IMG/VR virus record: IMGVR_UViG_3300047496_000317
Location: 1 to 38,145 of that record
Length of the DNA stretch: 38,145 bases
Source of the DNA: a virus
Direction: 5' to 3' (one strand)
In this document: positions 22,906-31,699 of the stretch, one piece after another
Layout: every line of letters begins with the position of its first letter
Numbering within the stretch: position 1 is the first letter of the stretch
Notes under the pieces: generated by a model
What the model saw: only the letters and a program-made list of their open reading frames with translations
The model's database searches: none
What the model was told of the DNA's origin: nothing
Program-made: the position numbers and the translations under genes

Positions 22906-23045
22906 TTATCGTTGAAGCGGATGTTTTGAATAGTGGCATTGCAGTTGAGTTGCTTCATTATCCATCGATATGATCGTTTTTCCTCGATATACCATTGGTA
23001 TAAGTTGTCTTTAGAGCACTGAATTTTATTAGGTGGATTTGGCAT
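22866..23045 (-). CDS. Possible short helix-turn-helix protein (59 residues)
   Basis: A minus-strand frame from ATG 23045 to TAG 22866, in the gap between the MuF and portal genes and overlapping the MuF 3' end by 40 bases. Residues 11-45 (SKDNLYQWYIEEKRSYRWIM, then KQLNCNATIQNIRF) closely follow the pattern SKEELYQLYIEE..S...IAK.LNCS..T(I/V) of HTH domains in phage regulators and homing nucleases. There is no ribosome binding site. It may be a decayed remnant of a mobile gene. Confidence 0.4.
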   Translation of the reverse strand: MPNPPNKIQCSKDNLYQWYIEEKRSYRWIMKQLNCNATIQNIRFNDNYEFNQASKSSIS

Positions 23046-23086
23046 ATAGTTTATGTATTGCAGGTGTCATATCAAAACAACTAATA

Positions 23087-23115
23087 TTGACCGCGCCAGA
23101 TATAGTATCTACCAT
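23087..23115 (+). promoter_or_regulatory. Possible promoter of the head operon
   Basis: TTGACC at 23087-23092, a 17-base spacer and TACCAT at 23110-23115, with a predicted start near 23122, 45 bases before the portal start. The -35 matches that of the terminase promoter. The -10 is weak. Confidence 0.35.
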
Positions 23116-23166
23116 AAGAGCAGTATGGCATTGGACGCTATGCATAAATTACATGGATGATAATGC

Positions 23167-24969
23167 GTGGCTGAACAGCTAAAGAAAAAAAGCAGAACCA
23201 TTCCAAATGAAATTCTGGATCGTCTCGAATCATATGATCAAGAATTTCTAGTCAATAATAGTGGAACACCATCAGATATCCGCAAGGTTCGCACTACCGC
23301 CGAAATGGTTGCCTACTTAGAATCAAATCCAGGTACAGAACTAGAAGCCAGAGTTTTAGGCTATAATACAAAAAAGAAACGAATAGAAAAACGATCACTA
23401 GATCAACCGCAATTCGTTGAATCATTTATTAAGAATAAAGACCTAAATTCTTCTAGTAGAAAGTTTCGTGAAGCCTATAAAATAATGCGCGAGGATTCTT
23501 TCGCTGGCGGCGGAACTCAGACGGTGAATCAATATGGTTATTCGGCGGCCAACTCAGGACTTATTGGTGACGATTTTGTTCCTTTGCTGGGTGGGCCTTT
23601 CTATAAGCAGCTTTATTATTACAATGATTACCTCGCAGCAAACTCGGCAGCGTTTTTCGCTTATCACCACGATCCGATCGCCCGTGCGATTCTAGATATT
23701 CAAACTAATTTTGTTGTTGGACGAGGCTTCCGTGTTGATTGCGACAATCCTATCGCTATGGCTTATTGGCGAGCCTTTGAAGATGCGAACGATCTTCAAT
23801 TAAAGGTTCGCAATATCTGCACCGAGATCGGTCTCTATGGAGAGACCATGATTTGGTGGCTCCCAAATAACATGAAGTATTTCGCTTATAAGCCAGGTCC
23901 GAACGAGATTGTACAAAAGGCGATCATTCCGCGCATTCGCGTACTCGATCCGACCAATATTAATGAAATTGTTACGGCACCGGAAGATATCGAGAATAAA
24001 CTTTTTTACGTATGGATTAATCCGACACAATATCAAATTTTCACGGGTATGAATAATGGCGGAGTCGCGCCGGTAGCAAAATTTATTTACCAACAGGTAC
24101 CAGCTACCGAAATAGATCACTATAAAATTAATTGTGTATCCAATGAGAAACGAGGGCGAAGTGACCTCTATCCAATCCTTGGTTATCTTAAGCGGTTACG
24201 AGATTCTGTTAATTATTCTATTGTGGCGCAACAAAAAGCCTCCGCCTGGTCGATCGATACCACCATTGAAGGGGACGACACCGACTTGCAAGCCTACGTT
24301 CAGGATCAACTGGCCTTAGGTACCCTACCTCCCGCAGGTAGTGAGCATGTTCACACGGCGGCGATTAAGCGCGAATATCTTGGTAATCAAAAAGCCGGCG
24401 GCAAAGATAATATGTCCTTTAATTGGTGCCTTAATATGGTGGCGGCCGGCTCAGGAATACCAATCAGCTACCTCGGCATGCAATTAGGTGGTGGATCCAC
24501 TCGCGCCGGTGCTCTAGTAGCAACCGAGCCCGTAGCCAAGAAATTTGAAATGAGACAATTAATTATAGAGCGTATCATTAAGGATATGGCCAAACGCCTT
24601 TTCGCCAATATCGGCATCCAGAAAGAGATTGAAGTCACATTCCCCGAAATTATCGTTCAAGATCGTACCGCGAAACTTAAAGACCTCTATCTCGCCGAAG
24701 AAGCTCATTGGTTATCACCAGAGCGTTGCGGAAACATTGCCGCCAAAGAATTTAATATTACCGAGTATGATTATAAGAAGGAAAAAGCCAGTATCGAAAA
24801 AAGCATGGCGGATATTCCTGGGATCATTAAGGGTGATCTTCCTCCTCCCATCATGGCAGCCTCCAATCCCTTGACCGCTCCTGCGGCTCAACCAACGCCA
24901 AATCAAATTTCACCCAGTGCCGTGACCGGCAATGAGAAGAAAAGGATTGGAGATAATCGCGGTGCTTAA
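23167..24969 (+). CDS. Portal protein
   Basis: A 600-residue product with a GTG start. It forms the dodecameric ring through which DNA enters the head. Family features: a long N-terminal basic arm (1-100), the AAFFAYHHDPIARAILDIQ segment, NEKRGRSDLYPILGYLKRL (a typical portal motif) and the ASAWSIDTTIEG stretch. C-terminal residues (SADIPG-like, Pro/Ala-rich) form a flexible tail. It is longer than the common 450 to 500 residues because of its ends. It is followed by overlapping genes for a connector-like protein and the protease. Confidence 0.87.
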   Translation: MAEQLKKKSRTIPNEILDRLESYDQEFLVNNSGTPSDIRKVRTTAEMVAYLESNPGTELEARVLGYNTKKKRIEKRSLDQPQFVESFIKNKDLNSSSRKFREAYKIMREDSFAGGGTQTVNQYGYSAANSGLIGDDFVPLLGGPFYKQLYYYNDYLAANSAAFFAYHHDPIARAILDIQTNFVVGRGFRVDCDNPIAMAYWRAFEDANDLQLKVRNICTEIGLYGETMIWWLPNNMKYFAYKPGPNEIVQKAIIPRIRVLDPTNINEIVTAPEDIENKLFYVWINPTQYQIFTGMNNGGVAPVAKFIYQQVPATEIDHYKINCVSNEKRGRSDLYPILGYLKRLRDSVNYSIVAQQKASAWSIDTTIEGDDTDLQAYVQDQLALGTLPPAGSEHVHTAAIKREYLGNQKAGGKDNMSFNWCLNMVAAGSGIPISYLGMQLGGGSTRAGALVATEPVAKKFEMRQLIIERIIKDMAKRLFANIGIQKEIEVTFPEIIVQDRTAKLKDLYLAEEAHWLSPERCGNIAAKEFNITEYDYKKEKASIEKSMADIPGIIKGDLPPPIMAASNPLTAPAAQPTPNQISPSAVTGNEKKRIGDNRGA

Positions 24970-25354
24970 CTTCGTGAAAAACCCCAGTATGGCTGTGCTA
25001 GATAAGATGGCCGACGATCTTGGGATGTATCGTTTCAGCGAATTCGTCAAAGATCCGGATAAGTACCGCACAAGAATGGACAACATTCTAGAATTAGCTT
25101 CTCACGGCTCTGACACTCTTCGAAACTCTATCGATCAATATGAGTTTCAATTTGATATATGGAAAACTGACAAATTAGAACGACTTGAAGATATTGTTCT
25201 AGGACAGGGATATCAACTCAATGAGGTCGAATTTAAACCCAGAGTTGAACAAAGCGATCGAGGGAATGGTCGCTATAAGATCGTAGTTGAATTTGTAATT
25301 AAAAAGGGCAAGGACGCCAATGATAAAAAACTCCTCCGGGGCGTTAACTTCTAA
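24962..25354 (+). CDS. Hypothetical head protein
   Basis: A 130-residue product from GTG 24962, which has GGAGA at a suitable distance and overlaps the portal stop by eight bases. An ATG at 24932 is also in frame but has no ribosome binding site. The sequence is helical and charged (DKYRTRMDNILELASH, then KLERLEDIVLGQG) with a beta-like end (RYKIVVEFVIKKGK). It lies between portal and protease, so a head-assembly role is likely. No family is recognised. Confidence 0.65.
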   Translation: MLNFVKNPSMAVLDKMADDLGMYRFSEFVKDPDKYRTRMDNILELASHGSDTLRNSIDQYEFQFDIWKTDKLERLEDIVLGQGYQLNEVEFKPRVEQSDRGNGRYKIVVEFVIKKGKDANDKKLLRGVNF

Positions 25355-27227
25355 TTTCGAGGCTATCAACGATTGCGTTGCTAATACTTTCGGAAGCAAG
25401 GCCGCGCCTAAATGCGAAACCCACGTCACGGCTCCCGGTAAACAATTTAACCAATGGTTTTATGCATCTAACTTCGTGAATGGTACGCTTGATCCCATCA
25501 CGGATGACGATATGAGTTCCACGGATGGAACGACTCAAGACGCCAACGGCGAATTACTACAGATGATTATTGATCATCCCGAGATGAACGCCGCCACGCT
25601 GCTTAATTTAATCAAAAGCAAAGGCATGAAAGTCACCATGGATGCGCCGATGGAGGCCGAACAATCAAGCGGCTATTCGGAGCTCACGCGCGAGTCGACA
25701 GGACCAAAGAGCCTGGGTAACATCACCCTCAATTGCCGTTTTCGCGAAATGGATAACAGCGCGATCCTAGATCCGAGCGCCGCTACAAAATTTCGTGCCG
25801 TGCTTATTCAAGAAGGCTTAGGAAATACTCGCGACGGTTATTATTATACGCGTCAAGCACTAGAATCAGCCCTTCCTGTTTTCGAAGGCAAGAAGATGTA
25901 CGCCGATCATCCGGATCGTATATCCGAAGAGACTAGACCAGAGCGTAGTGTACGCGATATCATCGGGCACTTCGAAAACGTAGCCGTAGTAACGGGCAAA
26001 GATGGTCGAGCTATTCTTGAAGCCGACGCGATTATGATGCCGGATACGCCATTTCAATGGGCACGTGCCCTGATGCGTCAGGCCGTAATGTATTCCAAGA
26101 AATATCCTGATAAAGATTTTGTTGGTCTCTCGATTAACGCCTCGGGCGATGCCAATCCGCTTCCGAGCGATACTTTCCTTTCACAAATACAGGTTCCCGA
26201 TTCCGCACGTCCTAAGATTCAAGATGCGATCGACAGTGGTTTAACCGAGATTAAAGTTGTTTCAAACATCTCGGACGCCGTCAGCTGCGACTTGGTCACA
26301 GAGGCTGGTGCTAAGGGACGATTATTAAAAATGCTGGAGGCAGAAATGGGTAAAAAGAAAGAAGATAAGGCTACAAAAGAATCCGAAATGAAACATTCTG
26401 AATACGAGGCGAAAAAAGAAGACGCCGGTCCTCCTTCTGATTCTGCTGGCAAAAGCGGCCCAATAGAGGGTGAAGGAATGGGCGATGATGCTGAACCAGC
26501 TCATGCGGATGAAGACCAAGATATTGCTCTCATTAAACAGATGCTAGCTAAGTATCTCGGTGCTGATTCGGATATGGACGAAAGCGCAATGAAGTGCGCG
26601 AAACATTATATGCAACATTATGAATCCGCTGGCTATGAGCCTCAGGAGGCTATGCAACGCGCGTGCGAGGCAATGGCCGCAGCGAAACATGCTCACAGCG
26701 CGATGGAAGGTTCTACTCCACCAGTAACGGCGGCGGCTCCTGCAGCAGCTCCTGCGGCTGATGGTGCTCCATCTGCCAAACCAATGGCTCCTCAAGCGAA
26801 AAAAGAAGGCGATGAAATGGAAAATCATGCAAATCCAAAGGACACGACTTTTGGCGCTCCTGGCGAAGTTCATATTCACATGGGAAAGCAAGAGTCAGCG
26901 GCTCAGCAAGTGCTGCGTCTTCAGGGCGAGAATGCGAAGCTTAAAGAGGCTTTTGCAAAAATGCAGTTGGTCGAGACTCTCGATAAATTGCTAGAGAAGT
27001 CTGGCCATCCAATGTCCATGACAAAACGATTTAGGGAAACCGACGCTTGCAAAGAAGCGCGAACGTCGAAAGAACTAGAAAAAGCATTCGCTATTTTCGA
27101 GGCTGGCTACAAATTGAACGAGTCTGCGTTTGATATGGGCTTTGCCGATACACTAGCGGGTGTCGAGAAAGAATATGCTCCTTCCAAGGATGCGAATGTA
27201 GATTTCTCGGATTGCACTGAAAATTAA
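25320..27227 (+). CDS. Prohead protease fused to scaffold
   Basis: A 635-residue product with AAGGA six bases before the ATG. Residues of about 155-335 are a prohead protease domain: GYYYTRQALESALPVFEGK, YADHPD (His197), IIGHFENV (His217) and FVGLSINASG (Ser271) are candidates for the His/Ser active site. Residues 343-635 are charged, Ala/Glu/Lys-rich and largely coiled, as expected for a scaffold removed after assembly. A good internal start sits at codon 343. EAEQSSG at 112-118 also occurs in the capsid protein and may be a cleavage site. Confidence 0.83.
   Translation: MIKNSSGALTSNFEAINDCVANTFGSKAAPKCETHVTAPGKQFNQWFYASNFVNGTLDPITDDDMSSTDGTTQDANGELLQMIIDHPEMNAATLLNLIKSKGMKVTMDAPMEAEQSSGYSELTRESTGPKSLGNITLNCRFREMDNSAILDPSAATKFRAVLIQEGLGNTRDGYYYTRQALESALPVFEGKKMYADHPDRISEETRPERSVRDIIGHFENVAVVTGKDGRAILEADAIMMPDTPFQWARALMRQAVMYSKKYPDKDFVGLSINASGDANPLPSDTFLSQIQVPDSARPKIQDAIDSGLTEIKVVSNISDAVSCDLVTEAGAKGRLLKMLEAEMGKKKEDKATKESEMKHSEYEAKKEDAGPPSDSAGKSGPIEGEGMGDDAEPAHADEDQDIALIKQMLAKYLGADSDMDESAMKCAKHYMQHYESAGYEPQEAMQRACEAMAAAKHAHSAMEGSTPPVTAAAPAAAPAADGAPSAKPMAPQAKKEGDEMENHANPKDTTFGAPGEVHIHMGKQESAAQQVLRLQGENAKLKEAFAKMQLVETLDKLLEKSGHPMSMTKRFRETDACKEARTSKELEKAFAIFEAGYKLNESAFDMGFADTLAGVEKEYAPSKDANVDFSDCTEN
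26336..26348 (+). promoter_or_regulatory. Internal ribosome binding site and start for a separate scaffold
   Basis: GGAGG at 26336-26340, five bases, then ATG at 26346, in frame with the protease gene (codon 343, Met-Gly-Lys-Lys-Lys). Translation from here would give a 293-residue scaffold alone, as in lambda C/Nu3. Confidence 0.55.
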
Positions 27228-27244
27228 AATACGGAGGTTTTTAA

Positions 27245-27733
27245 ATGGCTAATACAATCGTTAGAACGATAAGCCTGAATCAGATTTTTCCTGATATTCG
27301 AACTCTTGTACCAGCGACAGCGACGTGGGCACAAGGTGATTTACTTATGTTCGATCCGGTTAACTATGTAGTTAATCGTCTACCGTCTGAAGCATCTGCT
27401 ACGACGTTTCTTGGAATCGCCGATCAAGATATGTCTGCCGGAAACGTGGTCAGTCCATACAGCACATCAAATAATGCCGCGATTGCAGTACCTGCACTCA
27501 ATGGTCCATTGTTCGGTGTTGTTGCCCAACTAATTCTTCAAACCGGTACAACACTTCATGGTGGTGATCCCATCTATGCAAGTCCAACAACAAACGCAGG
27601 ACAAGGTTGTGCTGCAACAGGAACGAAAATCATTGGCGTATACCAAGGTCCCGCAGTTACCACGTCCACCGCTGGTCAGGTAATTGAAGTGTCCATCATG
27701 GCCCGATATCCCGGCGATACACTGAAAGCCTAA
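27245..27733 (+). CDS. Putative capsid decoration protein
   Basis: A 162-residue product with ACGGAGG upstream. It is beta-rich with many Gly, Thr and Ala, and contains repeated TTFLGIADQDMSAG-like strands that resemble small head-stabilising proteins located between protease and capsid genes. Position and size are those of gpD-type decoration proteins. The function is inferred from gene order; no motif is diagnostic. Confidence 0.68.
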   Translation: MANTIVRTISLNQIFPDIRTLVPATATWAQGDLLMFDPVNYVVNRLPSEASATTFLGIADQDMSAGNVVSPYSTSNNAAIAVPALNGPLFGVVAQLILQTGTTLHGGDPIYASPTTNAGQGCAATGTKIIGVYQGPAVTTSTAGQVIEVSIMARYPGDTLKA

Positions 27734-27757
27734 TTAGCCAATCAAGGAGGATTTAAT

Positions 27758-28948
27758 ATGAGTAATAAATTAAGAGAAAATAACAAAAAAGTTATTAAAA
27801 AGGTTCTTGAGGGCAATGATGAAATCAAAGCTTTCCGGGATACATTTAAACACGCGCGTGGCTGGGATCCACTCGACGGCGAAAAACTTCCTGTATTGAA
27901 AGAAGGCTTCTCTCTCGCGAAATGCGCGAAGAAAATGGGCTTTTTCTCACTACGCGAAGCTGAGCAATCGAGCGGCTGGACACAGTTGTTGCGCGCGGGC
28001 GTTCAACAACTAGTAAATAATTCTTATCAGTTGGTCGAGACCACCTATGAGGATTGGGTCACTGTTGTTCCAAGCACGAAGGATACTGAACTATATGCAC
28101 CAATCCAGGGCATCAATTTTCCTCGCGAAGTACCGCAAGGAGGCTTGTTCCCTGAAGTGAATATGGCTGGACTAAACTTGAAACTCGAAAATAAAAAATT
28201 CGGTGCAAGTTTTTCCGTAACCCAAGAGTTGACCGATGATGATCAAACGGGTCAAGTAACGAAGCAGTCCAATCTACTCGGCGAATACCTAAAAATCCTC
28301 ACGGAAGTTTATGTATATGCAAAATTGCTTAGCCCAACTGGCGGCGTGACGTATTCGAATCTGGTAGTACCAGTGTCGGAAACGAAGCCCTCCACGGAAG
28401 CTAATTATCCTTGGACTAATTCTAGTGCCCCTTTTGTTGGTGGTGGTTTCAATACCTTTACTGCAGCTAGTGCGTTCAGCCAAACGGCGATTGTGGCAGC
28501 ATATCAATCCCTCATGCAACAAAAGAACTTACTTGGTCTAATCATGGCGGTTAATCCTAATCGCATCTTGATTTCGCCTAAGTATTATTTTGATGCAGCG
28601 ACATTGTTACACTCCACATATTATCCGTCCGGAGCAGCAGCAGCAGGCAACACTGGTGGTGCGTTTGCGATCAATCCGATCCATAACGTGGCCGATCTAT
28701 CTGTTACTCGCTATATGCCAGATAATACCGGTGTGGTTTCGAACCAATCGAAAGCTTGGTTCCTAATTGATGACTCGAAGCCTTGGTTCGTTCATCAATT
28801 GCGCACAGGTCCTTCGATTATCAACGAGGCTCCAAATAGCGGTCAATCTTTTGATCGTCAATTGGTTCGCTTCCGCGGTGATATGCGGATGAACTGCGAT
28901 TTCATTGATCCACGGTTCGGCTTCCGTGGTTCGGATGGTTCCGCCTGA
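27758..28948 (+). CDS. Major capsid protein
   Basis: A 396-residue product with an ideal AAGGAGG ribosome binding site. The first 66 residues are Lys-rich and helical like a delta domain, then EAEQSSGWTQLLRAGVQ (67-83), then HK97-fold segments: an N-arm, a long helix, a beta-rich P-domain and an A-domain with MAVNPNRILISPKYYFDAAT. The final residues (FRGDMRMNCDFIDPRFGF) are typical of this capsid type. It lies directly before a strong terminator. Confidence 0.87.
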   Translation: MSNKLRENNKKVIKKVLEGNDEIKAFRDTFKHARGWDPLDGEKLPVLKEGFSLAKCAKKMGFFSLREAEQSSGWTQLLRAGVQQLVNNSYQLVETTYEDWVTVVPSTKDTELYAPIQGINFPREVPQGGLFPEVNMAGLNLKLENKKFGASFSVTQELTDDDQTGQVTKQSNLLGEYLKILTEVYVYAKLLSPTGGVTYSNLVVPVSETKPSTEANYPWTNSSAPFVGGGFNTFTAASAFSQTAIVAAYQSLMQQKNLLGLIMAVNPNRILISPKYYFDAATLLHSTYYPSGAAAAGNTGGAFAINPIHNVADLSVTRYMPDNTGVVSNQSKAWFLIDDSKPWFVHQLRTGPSIINEAPNSGQSFDRQLVRFRGDMRMNCDFIDPRFGFRGSDGSA

Positions 28949-28975
28949 TCTCCTAGTGAACGTGATATGATCTAT

Positions 28976-29008
28976 GGCTCCCCGGGCTAGCACGCCCGGG
29001 AGCCTTTT
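28976..29008 (+). terminator. Rho-independent terminator after the capsid gene
   Basis: GGCTCCCCGGGC (28976-28987) pairs with GCCCGGGAGCC (28994-29004) with one bulged C and a six-base loop, followed by TTTT. It would separate the very abundant capsid transcript from the connector and tail genes. Confidence 0.85.
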
Positions 29009-29021
29009 AAATTGAAAGGAA

Positions 29022-29468
29022 ATGAAATTGGAAGATAGTTCGAAAGTGAAAACGAGAGTAATTCGTCGCGGAGTGACGACGGATGATAATATTGACGCCA
29101 TTGTTTCTGGTACAGATAAAGTGCGCGCCGATCGCGCAGTATTGGCTAAATTCGAGAGCGATAAAACATTACGCAGCCCTATTGAGCGCGTTGTCGGAAG
29201 CACGATTTGCCATTTAAATTTTTTAGTCAAAGAATTGATGGAACCTTTTAAATCCTATCCACAGCATTGGACGGTCGGAATGTTTTATCCTTACGCAAAA
29301 GGCGGTCCGGTTTATATCGATTCGCCTAATAGCAATTCAATGGATATGAAGATTTGTGAACAGAAACGCGAGATTCTCAAAACTGCAGGAAAACGATATG
29401 CGATCGTTTCGCAGAATAAAGAAGGCCTCGATATGGATATGCAAGGCATTGCCGAGCAGTTGGGATAG
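29022..29468 (+). CDS. Hypothetical head-tail joining protein
   Basis: A 148-residue product starting 14 bases after the terminator, with AAAGGA close to the ATG. The first 60 residues are basic and polar. The middle is mixed (HWTVGMFYPYAKGGPVYID). The end is helical. No family is recognised. Position suggests a connector component or a head-assembly protein. Confidence 0.6.
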   Translation: MKLEDSSKVKTRVIRRGVTTDDNIDAIVSGTDKVRADRAVLAKFESDKTLRSPIERVVGSTICHLNFLVKELMEPFKSYPQHWTVGMFYPYAKGGPVYIDSPNSNSMDMKICEQKREILKTAGKRYAIVSQNKEGLDMDMQGIAEQLG

Positions 29469-29470
29469 AG

Positions 29471-30139
29471 ATGGCTTGGTTGACGTCAAATGCAGACCTT
29501 CGAATAGCTCTATCGGATGGTCCTGCCGATAAATTGATGTTCAATAAGCAGGTGTTTGGAACTCAAAACGGCGTGAACACGATGTTCAAGACGTTTGAAT
29601 TCCGTCGCGTAACAGACTTCTCAGCGAGCGGCAATGATGCAACTCTAGGTATGTATATCAACTCAATATTGGTGGCGGCTTCGGGAATAGTTGCCGATGA
29701 TCCAACGGTTGGCGTGGTGAAGCTTTTGACTCCTCCCGCGAATACGGATCAAGTCACGGCCGCTTATTATATTCAATGGTTCACCGACGCGGAGCTTTCC
29801 GAGTTTCTAATTCAATCATGCAATTGGATCGGCGTATCTCAAGATCCCTCGCTGATGGATCCAGGGTTGATTCCTTCGGCGCTTCAGTATTCCTGTTATC
29901 AGGCATATAAAAAACTATCGCTTCGATATGCAATGAATGCTGGAGAGACATTTCGCCTTGAGGATTCGGCAGATCCTAAAAAGATGTCCGTCGTGGCCGC
30001 TTATCAAGCTGCTGCATCTGCGGCATTAAAAGACGCCACCACACTCAGAAATGATTTCTATACTCGAAAAGGCATGGCTAAGGCTCCCAATTTCATCAGC
30101 ATCGCTGGTAGCGTAACCGACGTAACACCGAGGAGATAA
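29471..30139 (+). CDS. Putative head-tail connector (adaptor) protein
   Basis: A 222-residue product. Position after the capsid gene and the helical C-terminal half (SALQYSCYQAYKKLSLRYAM, then MSVVAAYQAAASAALKDATT) resemble gp6-like connectors that bind the portal. The N-terminal half is beta-rich. The assignment is by gene order and general build. Confidence 0.6.
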   Translation: MAWLTSNADLRIALSDGPADKLMFNKQVFGTQNGVNTMFKTFEFRRVTDFSASGNDATLGMYINSILVAASGIVADDPTVGVVKLLTPPANTDQVTAAYYIQWFTDAELSEFLIQSCNWIGVSQDPSLMDPGLIPSALQYSCYQAYKKLSLRYAMNAGETFRLEDSADPKKMSVVAAYQAAASAALKDATTLRNDFYTRKGMAKAPNFISIAGSVTDVTPRR

Positions 30140-30607
30140 ATGGCCACGGGTATTTCGACGATAAAGAATTCGGTGACCAAGCGATTAGACGCGATGGTTA
30201 ATGCGCCGAATCTGGTCGAGGGCTATTTAAATCGCGTTGTTTTGAGGCAATATCTGACTGCGCAACAGAAGCGTTGGGACACTCATAACGTCGGAGATGA
30301 GTTTCAGGGCGGCGAATGGGCTGAACTCGATCCCAAATACAAAGCGTGGAAGCTTAAAAAATACGGTACCGATGAGATACTCATTCGCACGCGTGATTTA
30401 ATTAATAGTTCGCTACTCAAGAACAGCATGGGAATGAAGACCGTCGATACTCGAGGGATTCATATTTACACGAAAGTACCCTATGCGCCTTATATGATGG
30501 ACGGAACGACGACAACGAAAAAACGATATATCGATTTGTGGTCTGACTCCTTCATGGCTCGTATAAAGCAAGGCATTGGCAAATATGTGTCCGGAGCAAA
30601 AAAATGA
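30140..30607 (+). CDS. Tail completion / virion morphogenesis protein
   Basis: A 155-residue basic product with GAGGAG upstream. WAELDPKYKAWKLKKYG (64-80), then EILIRTRDLINSSL, matches the F-P-x-Y-W-K ... G ... IL-x-(T/R)-x-x-L-x-x-S pattern of gpG-like and HK97 gp10-like tail completion proteins, which close the tail tube or join it to the head. Coupled to the next gene by ATGA. Confidence 0.73.
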   Translation: MATGISTIKNSVTKRLDAMVNAPNLVEGYLNRVVLRQYLTAQQKRWDTHNVGDEFQGGEWAELDPKYKAWKLKKYGTDEILIRTRDLINSSLLKNSMGMKTVDTRGIHIYTKVPYAPYMMDGTTTTKKRYIDLWSDSFMARIKQGIGKYVSGAKK

Positions 30608-31137
30608 GTGTCAGGCAAGATATCGAGATCGCCGTAAAGCTGATCACTCAGCAGATTCAAAATAACATAGGTACTGCTTTGTTGGCGGTATCAGTAGATA
30701 GAAATGATGGTTACGTTCCGCTACCTATCCCGAAACAGTATTTTAATTATAAGGGCGCGCGCTGTGATCAGCCACCGTCTGTCTTCGTAGTTCCGGGCGG
30801 CGATGATGTTGACTATAAAAAAGACCGTGGCGCTAATTTTATTTTCGCAACGGCGAGTATTAATACGGCAATTATTGTTGAGAATCAACGCAAGGATCAG
30901 CTTCAAACTCAATCCTATCGCTACCTGGCAGCATTATTGCAGATCCTGGATCAGGTTGGATTGACCGCGCCGAACAACGCCTTTAGACTAAAGGTGATTG
31001 TTCAAAAATCCCGGTTTCTGGAAGATTACACGGAAAGTACAAAACCAGATCACCCGGCATCTATGTGGCGCAAGGGCGTTGAATTAGAACTAGATGTCGA
31101 ATTTTATGAACAACTACAGATCAATGGAGGATCTTAA
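30604..31137 (+). CDS. Putative tail terminator protein
   Basis: A 177-residue product starting in the ATGA overlap. Composition (alternating beta strands ALLAVSVDR, SVFVVPGGDDV, FATASINTAIIVENQ, then a helix RYLAALLQILDQVG) resembles gpU-like terminators that stop tail-tube growth. The place between tail completion and tail tube genes is as expected. No diagnostic motif. Confidence 0.62.
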   Translation: MSVRQDIEIAVKLITQQIQNNIGTALLAVSVDRNDGYVPLPIPKQYFNYKGARCDQPPSVFVVPGGDDVDYKKDRGANFIFATASINTAIIVENQRKDQLQTQSYRYLAALLQILDQVGLTAPNNAFRLKVIVQKSRFLEDYTESTKPDHPASMWRKGVELELDVEFYEQLQINGGS

Positions 31138-31139
31138 AA

Positions 31140-31691
31140 ATGGCAGCCTTTACAATTTCAGATATGGACCTTGGCCCGGCCCAATTATATTTTACGCCCG
31201 CAGGATCTACAGCAGAATCTTATTTAGGAGCGACGCTTAAGAATATCAAAGTCGCATTTTCTTTTGATAAAGCTTTTATTAAAGCAGATCAAACAGGAAC
31301 GAGCGACATCGATGGTCGTGTTTGCGGCGTCAAGTGCATGGTCTCTACTGAGATTGCACAGGTTAAGGATTTTCAATTATTTAATCTCATTTTTCCGAAT
31401 TCGCAATTGATTGGAAACGCTCCTTTCGATGGGACATCTTCGACAGCGGCTGTTCAATGGAACAATACGGTTGGAAATAGTGATCTAGCCCTTGCTGGTA
31501 AACTTCGCCTACATCCTCAGAATTTGGCGGCTACTGCCGTAAATTATGATTGGACGTTTTATAAAGCGACCTCCACCGAGAACAGCGAACCGGTTTGGGG
31601 TCCGACCGAGCAGGAAGCATTTAAGATTGAATGGCGGATTTATCCTGATACCACGCAGACACCGTTTCGTTGGTTCCGTTTCGGAACATAA
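31140..31691 (+). CDS. Major tail tube protein
   Basis: A 183-residue product with GGAGG upstream. The layout (beta-rich start PAQLYFTPAG, then strands NIKVAFSFDKAFIKADQTG, and an end with EEQEAFKIEW-like strand) fits tail tube subunits, and it is the last gene before the frameshifted chaperones, where the tube gene always lies. No sheath gene is found, so the tail is non-contractile. Confidence 0.75.
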   Translation: MAAFTISDMDLGPAQLYFTPAGSTAESYLGATLKNIKVAFSFDKAFIKADQTGTSDIDGRVCGVKCMVSTEIAQVKDFQLFNLIFPNSQLIGNAPFDGTSSTAAVQWNNTVGNSDLALAGKLRLHPQNLAATAVNYDWTFYKATSTENSEPVWGPTEQEAFKIEWRIYPDTTQTPFRWFRFGT

Positions 31692-31699
31692 GAGGTTCG

